From the NCBI GenBank assembly GCA_964577975.1, contig CAZOBB010000058.1, forward strand, positions 1 to 64,000: 64,000 nucleotides of DNA. The letters run 5' to 3'. Each line of letters starts with the position of its first letter. The first letter of the stretch is position 1. Under the pieces are notes generated by a model that was given only the letters and a program-made list of their open reading frames with translations, had not been told where the DNA came from and ran no database searches. Both the position numbers and the translations under genes were made by a program. Of this stretch, positions 34,211-43,483 are shown in pieces. This DNA is from JAOZMY01 sp964577975. GTDB lineage: Bacteria; Desulfobacterota; S145-22.

Positions 34211-35610
34211 ACTGGAAACTGATGGAAGTCATCCAAACAACAGGGGCGACACCGTACCGCCTCCCTCAAACCCTTCCGGTGCTAACGGGGATCAGTACCG
34301 ATACCCGAACACTGAAACGTGGGGAGCTCTTTGTCGCCCTGAAAGGGGCAAACTTCGACGGTCACCACTTCATCCCCGCCGCAATGGAGAAGGGGGCAGG
34401 TGCCATCCTCGCCCAGGAACCCGTCCCGTGCGATACCGATACCCCTTGTCTTTTCGTTCCGGACACCCTCTCGGCCTATGGAAAGCTCGCCCACGCCTAT
34501 AGGGAGAAATTGAAAACGAGATTCTTGGCCATCACGGGGTCCATGGGAAAGACATCCACGAAAGAGATGGCGGCGGCTGTCCTCTCAAAAAGGTTCCGCG
34601 TGACCAAAACGGACAAAAACGAAAACAACCGGGTGGGCGTTCCCAAAACCCTCTTGCGCGTGAAAGAGGGAACGGAAATTGCCGTTATCGAGTTGGGCTC
34701 CAACATTCCTGGGGAGATTGCCCTCCTTACCGAAATCGTTCAGCCTCACAGCGCCCTGATCACCAATATTGCCCCCGTTCACCTCGAACGCTTCAAGACC
34801 ATCGAAGGCGTGCGCATTGAAAAAGGGGCCCTTTTTTGGGGGGCTCCCTTCGAAGCCCTTCGTTGCGTGAACAAGGATGACGATAACATCGGCAAGATCC
34901 CTATGATGAAGGAATGGCGTCTTCTTACTTATGGGACGGGAGACGATGCCCAGATCCGTTTGAAGCATCTCACCCCGCAAGGGCTTAAAGGAATACGTTT
35001 CACCCTTTCGGCCAAAAACGAGAAGGTGGAGATATCGCTCCCTCTCCTTGGCGTCCATCAGGCCAAAAACGCCCTCGCGGCGGCGACCCTTGGAATCTCA
35101 GAAGGTGTTCCGCTCCATGAGATCAAAGAGGCCTTGGAAGCCCTTCCCGCCTCCAAAGGGCGGCTGGAACCCATTCAAACCATCTCCGGTTCCGTTATCC
35201 TCAATGATACCTATAACGCCAATCCGGAGGCAACCAAGCTGGCGTTACAGACCCTCGCCATGTTCCATCCCGACTACGTGACTATTGCCATTTTAGGGGA
35301 CATGCTGGAGCTTGGAGAAAAGGCCGCCGTCCTTCATGAAGACGTGGGAAAAGAATGCGCAAGACTAGGCATCGGAGTGCTTGGAGTCACGGGAGATTTT
35401 AGGGACGCGATCCAAAAAGGTGCCCTCGAAAACGGTTTTCCGGCAGAAAATGTCTTTTCTTTCGACGACGAAGCAACGCTTCTCGCCTCTCTTTCTCCTT
35501 ATCTCAGAGCGCGAGCAATGATCCTCGTCAAGGGATCACACGGCCTTCACATGGACCGGTGGGTGGAAACACTCTTTTCACACATGAACGAGAAGGGGGG
35601 GAAATCCTAA
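34207..35610 (+). CDS. murF: UDP-MurNAc-tripeptide:D-Ala-D-Ala ligase MurF
   Basis: A 467-residue Mur ligase that attaches D-Ala-D-Ala to the UDP-MurNAc tripeptide. The ATP loop is FLAITGSMGKTSTKEMAAAV, followed by KTDKNENNRVGVPKTLLRVK, typical of MurF, and the C-terminal LNDTYNANPEATKLALQTLA, the MurF hallmark NDxYNANP. Length is normal. The ATG at 34207 overlaps the murE stop (ATGA). The stop (35608-35610) shares its last base with the mraY start. Confidence 0.96.
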   Translation: MNWKLMEVIQTTGATPYRLPQTLPVLTGISTDTRTLKRGELFVALKGANFDGHHFIPAAMEKGAGAILAQEPVPCDTDTPCLFVPDTLSAYGKLAHAYREKLKTRFLAITGSMGKTSTKEMAAAVLSKRFRVTKTDKNENNRVGVPKTLLRVKEGTEIAVIELGSNIPGEIALLTEIVQPHSALITNIAPVHLERFKTIEGVRIEKGALFWGAPFEALRCVNKDDDNIGKIPMMKEWRLLTYGTGDDAQIRLKHLTPQGLKGIRFTLSAKNEKVEISLPLLGVHQAKNALAAATLGISEGVPLHEIKEALEALPASKGRLEPIQTISGSVILNDTYNANPEATKLALQTLAMFHPDYVTIAILGDMLELGEKAAVLHEDVGKECARLGIGVLGVTGDFRDAIQKGALENGFPAENVFSFDDEATLLASLSPYLRARAMILVKGSHGLHMDRWVETLFSHMNEKGGKS

Positions 35611-36686
35611 TGCTGTACCATTTGCTTTACCCCCTCCACACCCATTTCGGCTTTTTCAATGTCTTTCGCTACATCACGTTCCGGTGCATCTACGCCACCA
35701 TTACCGCCCTCCTCCTAAGCTTTCTCTTGGGCCCCTATCTGATCAAACGTCTCAAGGTCCATCAGATCGGTCAAGCCATCCGTAAAGATGGGCCCGCCTC
35801 TCATTTGAAGAAGGAAGGGACACCCACGATGGGAGGACTCTTGATTCTCATCTCCATCATCGTTCCCACCCTTCTCTGGGCCAATCTCATGAATCGTTAT
35901 ATTTGGCTGACCCTCCTTGTAACCGTCTGTTTTGGCGTCTTGGGTTTCATTGATGACTATTTGAAGGTCAGCAGGAAAAACTCGCGGGGTGTGCCGGGAA
36001 AGACGAAACTCCTCGTTCAAATCCTTGTTGCCGCCATCTGCACCGTTGTCCTCATGCGCGCCCCCGGTTTTCCCACCACCGTCGTTTTCCCGTTTTTCAA
36101 AAACTTCTCTCCGGACATCGGGAACCTCTACCTCATTCTCGGCATATTCGTGATTGTCGGCACTTCCAACGCCGTCAACCTTACCGATGGATTAGACGGC
36201 CTGGCAATCGGTCCCACCATGATCTCCGCTGCCACCTACACACTTTTTGCCTACCTGGCGGGTCACGCCATTATCTCCCGATACCTCAACATCCCTTACG
36301 TCAAAGGCGTGGGAGAACTCTCCATCTTCTGCGGTTCCATGGTGGGCGCCAGTATGGGTTTTCTCTGGTTCAACACCTATCCCGCTCAGGTTTTCATGGG
36401 AGACACCGGTTCTCTCTCCCTGGGAGGAGCCCTTGGAACAATCGCCCTCATGACGAAACAGGAACTCCTTCTCATCATCGTGGGCGGAATCTTCGTGATC
36501 GAAACCCTTTCCGTGATCATCCAGGTTGTTTCGTTCAAAACAACGGGGAAAAGGATCTTTCGGATGGCCCCTATTCATCACCATTATGAATTGAAAGGAT
36601 GGGCGGAACCCAAGATTATCGTGCGCTTCTGGATCATCAGTATCTTTCTTGGGCTCCTTGCCATCAGTACGTTGAAGATAAGGTAA
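35610..36686 (+). CDS. mraY: Phospho-N-acetylmuramoyl-pentapeptide transferase MraY
   Basis: A 358-residue polytopic enzyme that makes lipid I by moving phospho-MurNAc-pentapeptide to undecaprenyl phosphate. It has about ten helices. Signatures are KEGTPTMGGLLILISIIVPT, GVLGFIDDYLKVSRKNSRGV (catalytic DD), NAVNLTDGLDGLAIGPTMIS, FMGDTGSLSLGGALG and APIHHHYELKGWAEPKI. The start at 35610 (TAATG junction with murF) follows GAAGGGGGGGAAA and matches family length; an in-frame ATG at 35559 would add 17 residues inside murF. Confidence 0.96.
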   Translation: MLYHLLYPLHTHFGFFNVFRYITFRCIYATITALLLSFLLGPYLIKRLKVHQIGQAIRKDGPASHLKKEGTPTMGGLLILISIIVPTLLWANLMNRYIWLTLLVTVCFGVLGFIDDYLKVSRKNSRGVPGKTKLLVQILVAAICTVVLMRAPGFPTTVVFPFFKNFSPDIGNLYLILGIFVIVGTSNAVNLTDGLDGLAIGPTMISAATYTLFAYLAGHAIISRYLNIPYVKGVGELSIFCGSMVGASMGFLWFNTYPAQVFMGDTGSLSLGGALGTIALMTKQELLLIIVGGIFVIETLSVIIQVVSFKTTGKRIFRMAPIHHHYELKGWAEPKIIVRFWIISIFLGLLAISTLKIR

Positions 36687-36695
36687 CCGGCACAG

Positions 36696-38057
36696 ATGGA
36701 ACTAAAGGGGAAAAATGTCTTGGTCGTGGGAGCAGGAAAAACAGGGTTCGCCCTCGCCGAATTCCTTTCGGAAAAGGGGGCTCATGTGATCCTGAATGAC
36801 AAAAGGACCCTCCCTGAGGATACTCCCATGCCCCATCCCTCAATCCAGACGGTCTGGGGAAACCACCCGGAGGAACTTTTCCTTGCCTCCGATGCCATCT
36901 TTCCTTCCCCCGGTGTCCCCTTAACCCTTCCCGCCATCAAAAGGGCTCAAGCCGCCGGCATCCCCGTCGTCGGGGAGCTGGAATTGGCTTTCCGCTTCCT
37001 CGACATCCCACTTATCGCCATTACGGGAACCAATGGCAAAACCACAACCACGACGCTGGTGGGCAAGGTCTTGGAAGCGGCCGGCATTCCTGCCTTCGTG
37101 GGAGGCAATATTGGCCGTCCTCTTCTCGAGGCTTGTCGGTCGAAAGGCAGATACCAATGGGGCGTGGTGGAAGCCAGTAGTTTTCAGCTCGCATCCATCT
37201 CAAGTTTCCGTCCGCGCATCGCGGCCATCCTTAATATGGAACCGGATCATCTCGACTGGCATCCCACCGTTGAGGACTACTACCAAGCGAAATGGAACAT
37301 CACCAAAAACATGGAACGAGAAGATTCTCTTATCCTCTACGCCCCTCTCCTGGGGCACCAACCCCAGGGGATGAAGGCAAAAATCCTTACCTTCACGCAC
37401 GCACACGACGCCTCTCACGCGGCGTGGATAGGAGACACGGCTCTTTGCTGGTCTTGGGAAGACAAGACTTACACCCTTCCCCAGAATCAATTGGTCATTC
37501 ATCATACGCATATTCACCTCGACATGCTGGCCGCTGGTCTCATCTCCCTTTCCGTTGGTATCCCCTTTGAGGTGATAAAAGACACATTCCAACGTTTCCA
37601 CGGCCTTCCCCACCGAACGGAATTCGTGGGAGAAATTGACGGGGTGCGATTCATCAACGATTCGAAAGCCACCAACGTGGATGCGGTAGTGTGGGCGCTG
37701 AAAAGCCTTTCTCCTTCCATCATCTGGCTGGCGGGAGGTCTCTGGAAGGGGGGAGATCTGTCATGCCTTTATCAACCCGTCAAAGAAAAAGTAACGACTC
37801 TCATCGCCTTCGGAGAGAGTGCCGAAAGGTTTTCCAAGGCATTCGGCTCCGTCGTGGCCACCCACACCGTTAAGACACTAGAGGAAGCCGTTCGTCTGGC
37901 CTGTCGTATCGCCCGTCGGGGCGATACGGTTCTCCTCTCACCCGGCTGCGCCAGCTTTGATCAATTCAAAAGCTACAAAGAGCGGGGGACGCGGTTTTCC
38001 TCCCTTGTTTCCTCGCTACGCAACCAAAAGGATGGAATGCTCCATGTTTCGCTATAA
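36696..38057 (+). CDS. murD: UDP-MurNAc-L-Ala:D-glutamate ligase MurD
   Basis: A 453-residue Mur ligase that adds D-glutamate. The N-terminal UDP domain has NVLVVGAGKTGFALAEFLSE; the ATP loop is IAITGTNGKTTTTTLVGKVL; further signatures are FINDSKATNVDAVVWALKSL and LLSPGCASFDQFKSYKERGT, both diagnostic of MurD. Length is normal. It starts 9 bases after mraY and overlaps ftsW by 14 bases. Confidence 0.96.
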   Translation: MELKGKNVLVVGAGKTGFALAEFLSEKGAHVILNDKRTLPEDTPMPHPSIQTVWGNHPEELFLASDAIFPSPGVPLTLPAIKRAQAAGIPVVGELELAFRFLDIPLIAITGTNGKTTTTTLVGKVLEAAGIPAFVGGNIGRPLLEACRSKGRYQWGVVEASSFQLASISSFRPRIAAILNMEPDHLDWHPTVEDYYQAKWNITKNMEREDSLILYAPLLGHQPQGMKAKILTFTHAHDASHAAWIGDTALCWSWEDKTYTLPQNQLVIHHTHIHLDMLAAGLISLSVGIPFEVIKDTFQRFHGLPHRTEFVGEIDGVRFINDSKATNVDAVVWALKSLSPSIIWLAGGLWKGGDLSCLYQPVKEKVTTLIAFGESAERFSKAFGSVVATHTVKTLEEAVRLACRIARRGDTVLLSPGCASFDQFKSYKERGTRFSSLVSSLRNQKDGMLHVSL

Positions 38058-39174
38058 CAAAGGGTATCAACATATCGACTTCATTCTCCTGGGCACCGTT
38101 CTCCTCCTTACGACGGTAGGGTTTATCATGGTCTTCAGCGCCAGTGCGGTCCTCGCGCAACAGAAGTTCGGAGACAACCTATACTTTCTCAAACGTCAAC
38201 TTATCTATGGATTGATCGGGCTTTTCCTCATGTTTCTACTCAGCAAATTCGATTACCGGAAACTCAGGCCTATGGCTTATCCCCTCTTGTTCGTCTCCAT
38301 CTTTCTCCTCATCCTGGTTTACACTCCCGGCATAGGTCTGAAAGTGGGAGGAGCCCGTCGGTGGATTCACGTAGGCCCTGCCACCTTCCAGCCGAGCGAA
38401 TTCGCGAAAATCAGCCTCATCATTTACCTGGCCTATTATTTCAGTAAAAAGAAAGACACCATCATCCAATTCAAAAAGGGTATCCTACCCGTCCTTATCA
38501 TCACAGGTCTCCTTATTGCCCTCATCTATCCCCAACCCGATTTCGGAAACGCCATGTTTCTCAGCATCCTTCTCGTTATTTTCCTCTTTATCGCGGGCGC
38601 GAGGCTCCTTCACCTGGCTTTTTTAGGCGCCTCCATCCTCCCTTTTGCCATCTATGCCGTTTTTCACGCGGGTTATCGCTACCGGCGGCTCATCGCCTTC
38701 CTGAACCCCTGGAAAGACCCTCGAAACACGGGATTTCAAATCATCCAATCCTTTCTTTCTTTCGGATCCGGCCAATACTTCGGCCTCGGCCTGGGAAACG
38801 GGCAACAAAAACTCTTCTTTCTCCCCGCTCCTCACACCGACTTTATCTTTTCGGTTATTGGGGAAGAACTGGGATTCGTGGGAGTCACCATCATCATCCT
38901 GCTGTATATGATCCTCCTCGTTCGAGGGTTCCGGATTGCCTATCTCGCACAATCCCACTTCGCGTCCTACTTAGCTTTGGGAATCACCCTCATGATCGGC
39001 CTTCAGGCCGCCATCAACTTTGGCGTTGTCATGGGACTTCTACCTACCAAAGGAATCCCGCTCCCGCTGATCAGCTATGGAGGTTCCTGCCTGCTTATCA
39101 TGCTCATTGGAGTAGGAATTTTGCTCAATATTTCAAAACGACTTCAAGCCAAGGAGGAACCAAAACGATGGTAG
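38044..39174 (+). CDS. ftsW: Septal peptidoglycan polymerase FtsW (SEDS)
   Basis: A 376-residue SEDS protein with about ten helices. Signatures: VGFIMVFSASAVLAQQKFGD, RQLIYGLIGLFLMFLLSKF, GGARRWIHVGPATFQPSEFA, LPAPHTDFIFSVIGEELGFV, and GLLPTKGIPLPLISYGGSCL, which is the SEDS family signature. With FtsI it polymerises and cross-links septal peptidoglycan from lipid II. The ATG at 38044 is chosen from AAAGGA eleven bases upstream; ATG 38032 is in frame but has its ribosome site too close. It overlaps murD (14 bases) and murG (7). Confidence 0.95.
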   Translation: MFRYNKGYQHIDFILLGTVLLLTTVGFIMVFSASAVLAQQKFGDNLYFLKRQLIYGLIGLFLMFLLSKFDYRKLRPMAYPLLFVSIFLLILVYTPGIGLKVGGARRWIHVGPATFQPSEFAKISLIIYLAYYFSKKKDTIIQFKKGILPVLIITGLLIALIYPQPDFGNAMFLSILLVIFLFIAGARLLHLAFLGASILPFAIYAVFHAGYRYRRLIAFLNPWKDPRNTGFQIIQSFLSFGSGQYFGLGLGNGQQKLFFLPAPHTDFIFSVIGEELGFVGVTIIILLYMILLVRGFRIAYLAQSHFASYLALGITLMIGLQAAINFGVVMGLLPTKGIPLPLISYGGSCLLIMLIGVGILLNISKRLQAKEEPKRW

Positions 39175-40268
39175 CCCGTTTCATCTTTTGTGGAGGAGGA
39201 ACGGGAGGACACCTCTTTCCGGGAATCGCCATCGCCCAAGCCATCCGAAAAAAGGCGCCCGACAGCGCTATTCTCTTCGTGGGAACCCGCCGTGGCTTGG
39301 AAGAACGCATCCTTCCTACCTATGGCTTCGATTTTACACCTATCCAAAGCGCTGGCTTCAAAAACCTCGGTCTGATCAAAAAACTCAAGGCGCTCTTCAT
39401 CCTGCCAGGGGGCGTGATCGAAGGGTTGCGCCTGTTACGATCCTTCAACCCCCATGTCGTCATTGGGCTAGGGAGTTACTCCGCCCTCCCCGTCATGATC
39501 GCAGGCATCCTAAAACGGACCAAACGGGTCCTCCAAGAGCAGAACAGCCTTCCCGGCCTCACCAATCGCATCTTGGCTCCCTTCGCCCACAAGATCTTCA
39601 TCTCCTTCGAGAACACACAGAGATGGTTTCCCAAGGCAAAAACCCTCCTCACCGGCAATCCCATCCGAGAAGAAATCTGTAGGAAAAGACAAACACCGTC
39701 TTCCCGCGAATCCTTTCACCTCCTCGTCTTGGGTGGAAGCCTCGGGGCCCATGCCATCAACGAACTGTGCGTGGCAACCCTTCCTTCTCTCCTCGCGTCG
39801 CATCCTTCTCTCCATATCCATATCCAAACCGGAAAAAACGATTACGCCATGGTCAAGCAAGCCTTTGAAAAATTTTCGGAGAGGGTTGTCGTATCCGACT
39901 TCATCGAAGACATGGCCTCCGTTTACAAATGGGCTCATCTTGTCATCTCGCGTGCGGGAGCCATCACGCTTTCGGAGATCGCCGCTTGCGGCCTCCCCGC
40001 CATTCTCATTCCTTATCCTCACGCCGCGAACGATCATCAGACGGAGAACGCCAGGGCCTTCGTTTCCAAGGGAGGGGCTGTCATGTTCCTCCAAACTCAA
40101 CTCCAAAAAGGGGTTTTCATCAATGTCCTCGAAGAATTTCTCCGCAACCCCCGAAAGCTTCAAGAAATGGCGGACCGGATGAAATCGTTGGGGCGCCCCA
40201 AGGCGGCCGAAACCATTGCGGAATCCCTTTTGGCCCTCGCAAATCCCCGCGGAGGAGAAACATGGTGA
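39168..40268 (+). CDS. murG: Lipid II synthase MurG (N-acetylglucosaminyltransferase)
   Basis: A 366-residue GT28 enzyme that adds GlcNAc to lipid I on the cytoplasmic face. The N-terminal acceptor loop is FCGGGTGGHLFPGIAIAQAI (GGGTGGH at 9-15), with VVIGLGSYSALPVMIAGILK and EQNSLPGLTNRILAPFAHKI. The donor site has VISRAGAITLSEIAACGLPA and IPYPHAANDHQTENARAF. Length is typical. The start is ATG 39168 in AAGGAGGAACCAAAACG. It overlaps ftsW and murC (7 bases each). Confidence 0.96.
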   Translation: MVARFIFCGGGTGGHLFPGIAIAQAIRKKAPDSAILFVGTRRGLEERILPTYGFDFTPIQSAGFKNLGLIKKLKALFILPGGVIEGLRLLRSFNPHVVIGLGSYSALPVMIAGILKRTKRVLQEQNSLPGLTNRILAPFAHKIFISFENTQRWFPKAKTLLTGNPIREEICRKRQTPSSRESFHLLVLGGSLGAHAINELCVATLPSLLASHPSLHIHIQTGKNDYAMVKQAFEKFSERVVVSDFIEDMASVYKWAHLVISRAGAITLSEIAACGLPAILIPYPHAANDHQTENARAFVSKGGAVMFLQTQLQKGVFINVLEEFLRNPRKLQEMADRMKSLGRPKAAETIAESLLALANPRGGETW

Positions 40269-41644
40269 TTCAAAAACGCTTTTATAAGGTACACTTCGTC
40301 GGTATCGGGGGAATTGGCATGAGTGGTATCGCCGAACTTTTGCACAATCTTGGATACGAGGTTTCCGGCTCCGATTTAAAAGAATCCGAAAACACGCGGC
40401 GACTCGCCACCATGGGATGCACCATTCATTATGGTCACCACGCCGACCACGTCAAAGGGGCGCATGTCGCCGTTATGTCATCCGCCGTTCATCCCGACAA
40501 TCCAGAGATCGTGGCCGCCCGCAATCTCCAAATCCCCGTGATCCCCCGCGCGGAGATGTTGGCCGAACTCATGCGGATGAAACAGGGGATTGCCATCGCG
40601 GGAAGCCACGGCAAGACCACGACAACTTCTCTCATCGCCACCATCCTGAATCACGCCGAGCTGGATCCTACCATCGTCATTGGGGGAAAGTTAAACAGCA
40701 TCGGGGGAAACGCCCGCTTGGGAGAGGGAGACTACCTCGTGGCGGAGGCGGATGAAAGCGACGGCTCCTTTCTCAAGCTCAATCCTATCCTTGCCATCAT
40801 CACCAATATCGACCCTGAACACATGGAGCATTTCAAGACCATGGACAATCTCCGCGAAGCCTTTATCTCCTTCGCGAATAAAGTTCCTTTTTACGGAGCC
40901 GCAATCGTATGTCTCGATCACCCGGAGATCCAACGGATCCTCCCGAAAATACAGAAACGAATCGTCACTTACGGCGTCTCCACGCAGGCCGACTTCCAAG
41001 CCACCAATATCCGCCAGGAAGAATTTGAAACCATCTTCGATTTGACCATTCGCCAGGTGCCATCGGGTGAAATACGCGTCCGAATGCCGGGGAGACACAA
41101 TGCCCTGAATGCCTTAGCGGCAATCGCCACCGCCCAAGAGCTTGGTATCGACCTCGACACAACCAAGGCGGCACTTCACGCCTTCGAAGGCATCCAACGA
41201 CGTTTCCAACTTCGTCACAACATCAACGATATCCTTATCATCGACGATTATGGTCATCATCCCAGAGAAATCGAAGCCACCCTTAAAGCGGCGAAAGCGG
41301 GGTGGAATCGAAGAGTTATCGCGGTGTTCCAGCCCCATCGCTATACTCGCGTTCGAGATCTATCGGATGAGTTTCACCGCTGTTTCTACGAGGCGGACAA
41401 ACTAATCGTTACAGACATCTACCCGGCTGGCGAGCTCCCCATTGAAGGGGTCCACGCCAAAAACATCTATGAAGGAATCCTCCATCATGGCCATCGGGAT
41501 GTCACCTACATCCCGAACAAGGAGGAAATTGCCTCCGCCCTCGCCTCCATCGTACAACCAAACGACATGGTCATCACTTTGGGCGCGGGAGACATTTGGA
41601 GGGTCGGTGAGGAACTGGCACGCTACCTAGAAAAAACCAAATGA
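40262..41644 (+). CDS. murC: UDP-MurNAc:L-alanine ligase MurC
   Basis: A 460-residue Mur ligase, the first to add an amino acid. It begins VIQKRFYKVHFVGIGGIGMS with the UDP-binding GIGGIGMSG, has the ATP loop AIAGSHGKTTTTSLIATILN near residue 114, LVAEADESDGSFLKLNPI, and DDYGHHPREIEATLKAAKAG, the HHP motif diagnostic of MurC/Mpl. GGAGGAGAAAC precedes the ATG at 40262. It overlaps murG by 7 bases and murB by 4. Confidence 0.96.
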   Translation: MVIQKRFYKVHFVGIGGIGMSGIAELLHNLGYEVSGSDLKESENTRRLATMGCTIHYGHHADHVKGAHVAVMSSAVHPDNPEIVAARNLQIPVIPRAEMLAELMRMKQGIAIAGSHGKTTTTSLIATILNHAELDPTIVIGGKLNSIGGNARLGEGDYLVAEADESDGSFLKLNPILAIITNIDPEHMEHFKTMDNLREAFISFANKVPFYGAAIVCLDHPEIQRILPKIQKRIVTYGVSTQADFQATNIRQEEFETIFDLTIRQVPSGEIRVRMPGRHNALNALAAIATAQELGIDLDTTKAALHAFEGIQRRFQLRHNINDILIIDDYGHHPREIEATLKAAKAGWNRRVIAVFQPHRYTRVRDLSDEFHRCFYEADKLIVTDIYPAGELPIEGVHAKNIYEGILHHGHRDVTYIPNKEEIASALASIVQPNDMVITLGAGDIWRVGEELARYLEKTK

Positions 41645-42561
41645 AGGTAAGGTGGATGACAACGCTGGAAAACCAATTCGGAGACGCTTTTGCCATGAAT
41701 TATCCCCTGGCCCCGCACACCACTTTCAAAATCGGGGGCGCAGCCCAAGGGTTCCTCGTCGTCACGAGCGAAACACAGCTCGTTTCGGCTCTGACAACCC
41801 TGTTGGAGGAAAACGTTCCTTTCCTTGTTCTGGGAAAGGGAGCCAATCTAATCTTTTCTGACAGCGGATTCAAGGGATTGGTCATCCAACTGAAAGGGGA
41901 ATTCGAGGAGATCAAAATTACCCATCACGATGAAGAAAACGTCTTCTTGGAGGCAGGAGCCGGCGTTGAAATGTCCCGGCTTCTCAATTATACCGCTAGG
42001 GCCGGTTTCAAAGGGCTGGAGCCCTTGACAGGAATTCCCGCCACTGTAGGGGGAGCCATCCGAATGAATGCGGGAATTCCCTCCTTCACCATTTCAGAAG
42101 CCCTTACATCCGTCGTATGTTTGACTCACACCCTTTCCACTGTGAGGATCGGAATACAGGATCTCTCCCCGTCGTACCGGTCCTTAAATCTACCGGACAG
42201 ATGGATAATTCTCCGCGCCACGTTCAAGCTACGAAAAGGCTCTCCCGAAACCGTCCGAAAGGAGATGGAAGCGTATCGAAATAAAAGGACAAGCCAGCGG
42301 TGGCGGAAATTCCCCTCCGCGGGGTCTATCTTCAAAAATCCCAAAGGGAAGTACGCGGGACAGCTTATTGAATCGTGTGGTTTCAAAGGATACAAGATCG
42401 GGGATGCGCAAGTCTCCCCGGACCACGCGAATGTAATCGTAAACCTTGGAAACGCCCGAGCGAAGGATGTTCTCCGTCTCATCGACCTTATCCAAAAAAG
42501 GGTGTTCGAAAAAACGGGAATTCATCTCGAGCCGGAGGTTGTCATTGCTGAAGAAGGATAA
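41641..42561 (+). CDS. murB: UDP-N-acetylenolpyruvoylglucosamine reductase MurB
   Basis: A 306-residue FAD enzyme of the type II (short) MurB group; it reduces the enolpyruvyl group to form UDP-MurNAc. Signatures: APHTTFKIGGAAQGFLVVTS, FLVLGKGANLIFSDSGFKGL, GLEPLTGIPATVGGAIRMNA, and AGSIFKNPKGKYAGQLIESC (catalytic Ser) with GDAQVSPDHANVIVNLGNA. The ATG at 41641 overlaps the murC stop (ATGA); ATG 41656 is an alternative. ddl starts inside its last 17 bases. Confidence 0.95.
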   Translation: MKVRWMTTLENQFGDAFAMNYPLAPHTTFKIGGAAQGFLVVTSETQLVSALTTLLEENVPFLVLGKGANLIFSDSGFKGLVIQLKGEFEEIKITHHDEENVFLEAGAGVEMSRLLNYTARAGFKGLEPLTGIPATVGGAIRMNAGIPSFTISEALTSVVCLTHTLSTVRIGIQDLSPSYRSLNLPDRWIILRATFKLRKGSPETVRKEMEAYRNKRTSQRWRKFPSAGSIFKNPKGKYAGQLIESCGFKGYKIGDAQVSPDHANVIVNLGNARAKDVLRLIDLIQKRVFEKTGIHLEPEVVIAEEG

Positions 42562-43483
42562 TCTCAAATCGCAGACGATCGGCGTTCTGATGGGGGGAAT
42601 GTCCAAAGAGCGGGAAATCTCTCTCAAGACGGGAACGGCCATCGCGAACGCCCTGAAAAAGAAGGGTTACCACGTGGAACCGATCGACGTCCGAGAAGAT
42701 GTCTGCCTTCAACTTAAAGAAAAGGGCATCGAAGTCGCTTTTATCGCCCTCCATGGCCGCTGGGGAGAAGACGGAACGATTCAAGGTCTTCTGGAAATTC
42801 TTAAAATCCCCTACACGGGATCGGGAGTTAAATCAAGCGCCAACGCCATGGATAAAATTACATCGAAGAAACTCTTTCTACAGGCGGGGCTTCCCACACC
42901 TCCCTACGACGTCTTGGACAAACCCACCCCAACTCCCATTCGTCCTCTTCCTCTTGTGGTCAAACCTACCATGGAGGGTTCCACCATCGGCGTTTCAGTA
43001 GTCAGATCAAAAAAAGAGTGGATCCAGGCCTTAAAAATCGCTTTCGAGAGCGACACGAAAATCCTTATCGAACCGTTCATCGCGGGAAGGGAAATCACCG
43101 CCGCGATTCTTGATGGGATGCCCCTCCCCCTCATCCATATTGAACCCCACGAGGGATTTTATGACTACACCTCCAAATACACACCCGGAAAGACGACCTA
43201 CCACGTGCCCGCGGATGTGGACAAGGAAACGGAGAAACGGCTTACGACGGTCGCACTTCAGGCATACGAAATTCTCGAATGCGAGGGATGTGCCCGCGTG
43301 GATATGATCCTATCCGAAGAAAGTGGGCCCATGATCCTGGAAGTCAACACCATCCCTGGCATGACTCCAACGAGCCTCGTTCCGAAAGCTGCTCAGGCGA
43401 AGGGTATGTCCTTCGAAGATCTCGCCGAGGCCATTCTTCTCTCAGCTTCACTAAAAACCATTCCAGGGGGAAAAAATAGGTGA
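42545..43483 (+). CDS. ddl: D-alanine:D-alanine ligase Ddl, TTG start
   Basis: A 312-residue ATP-grasp ligase making the D-Ala-D-Ala dipeptide used by MurF. It opens TIGVLMGGMSKEREISLKTG, then ALHGRWGEDGTIQGLLEILK, PYTGSGVKSSANAMDKITSK and ARVDMILSEESGPMILEVNT, ending NTIPGMTPTSLVPKAAQAKG. No ATG lies at the right place. TTG at 42545 is preceded by GGAGG five bases earlier and gives the family length. The ATG at 42446 would add 33 residues of murB-overlapping sequence and is rejected. The end overlaps ftsQ by 4 bases. Confidence 0.93.
   Translation: MLKKDNLKSQTIGVLMGGMSKEREISLKTGTAIANALKKKGYHVEPIDVREDVCLQLKEKGIEVAFIALHGRWGEDGTIQGLLEILKIPYTGSGVKSSANAMDKITSKKLFLQAGLPTPPYDVLDKPTPTPIRPLPLVVKPTMEGSTIGVSVVRSKKEWIQALKIAFESDTKILIEPFIAGREITAAILDGMPLPLIHIEPHEGFYDYTSKYTPGKTTYHVPADVDKETEKRLTTVALQAYEILECEGCARVDMILSEESGPMILEVNTIPGMTPTSLVPKAAQAKGMSFEDLAEAILLSASLKTIPGGKNR

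Noticed and set aside
42446..42544. ATG 42446 as the start of ddl
   Set aside because: It would add 33 residues wholly within murB that do not match Ddl; TTG 42545 has a well-placed ribosome site.
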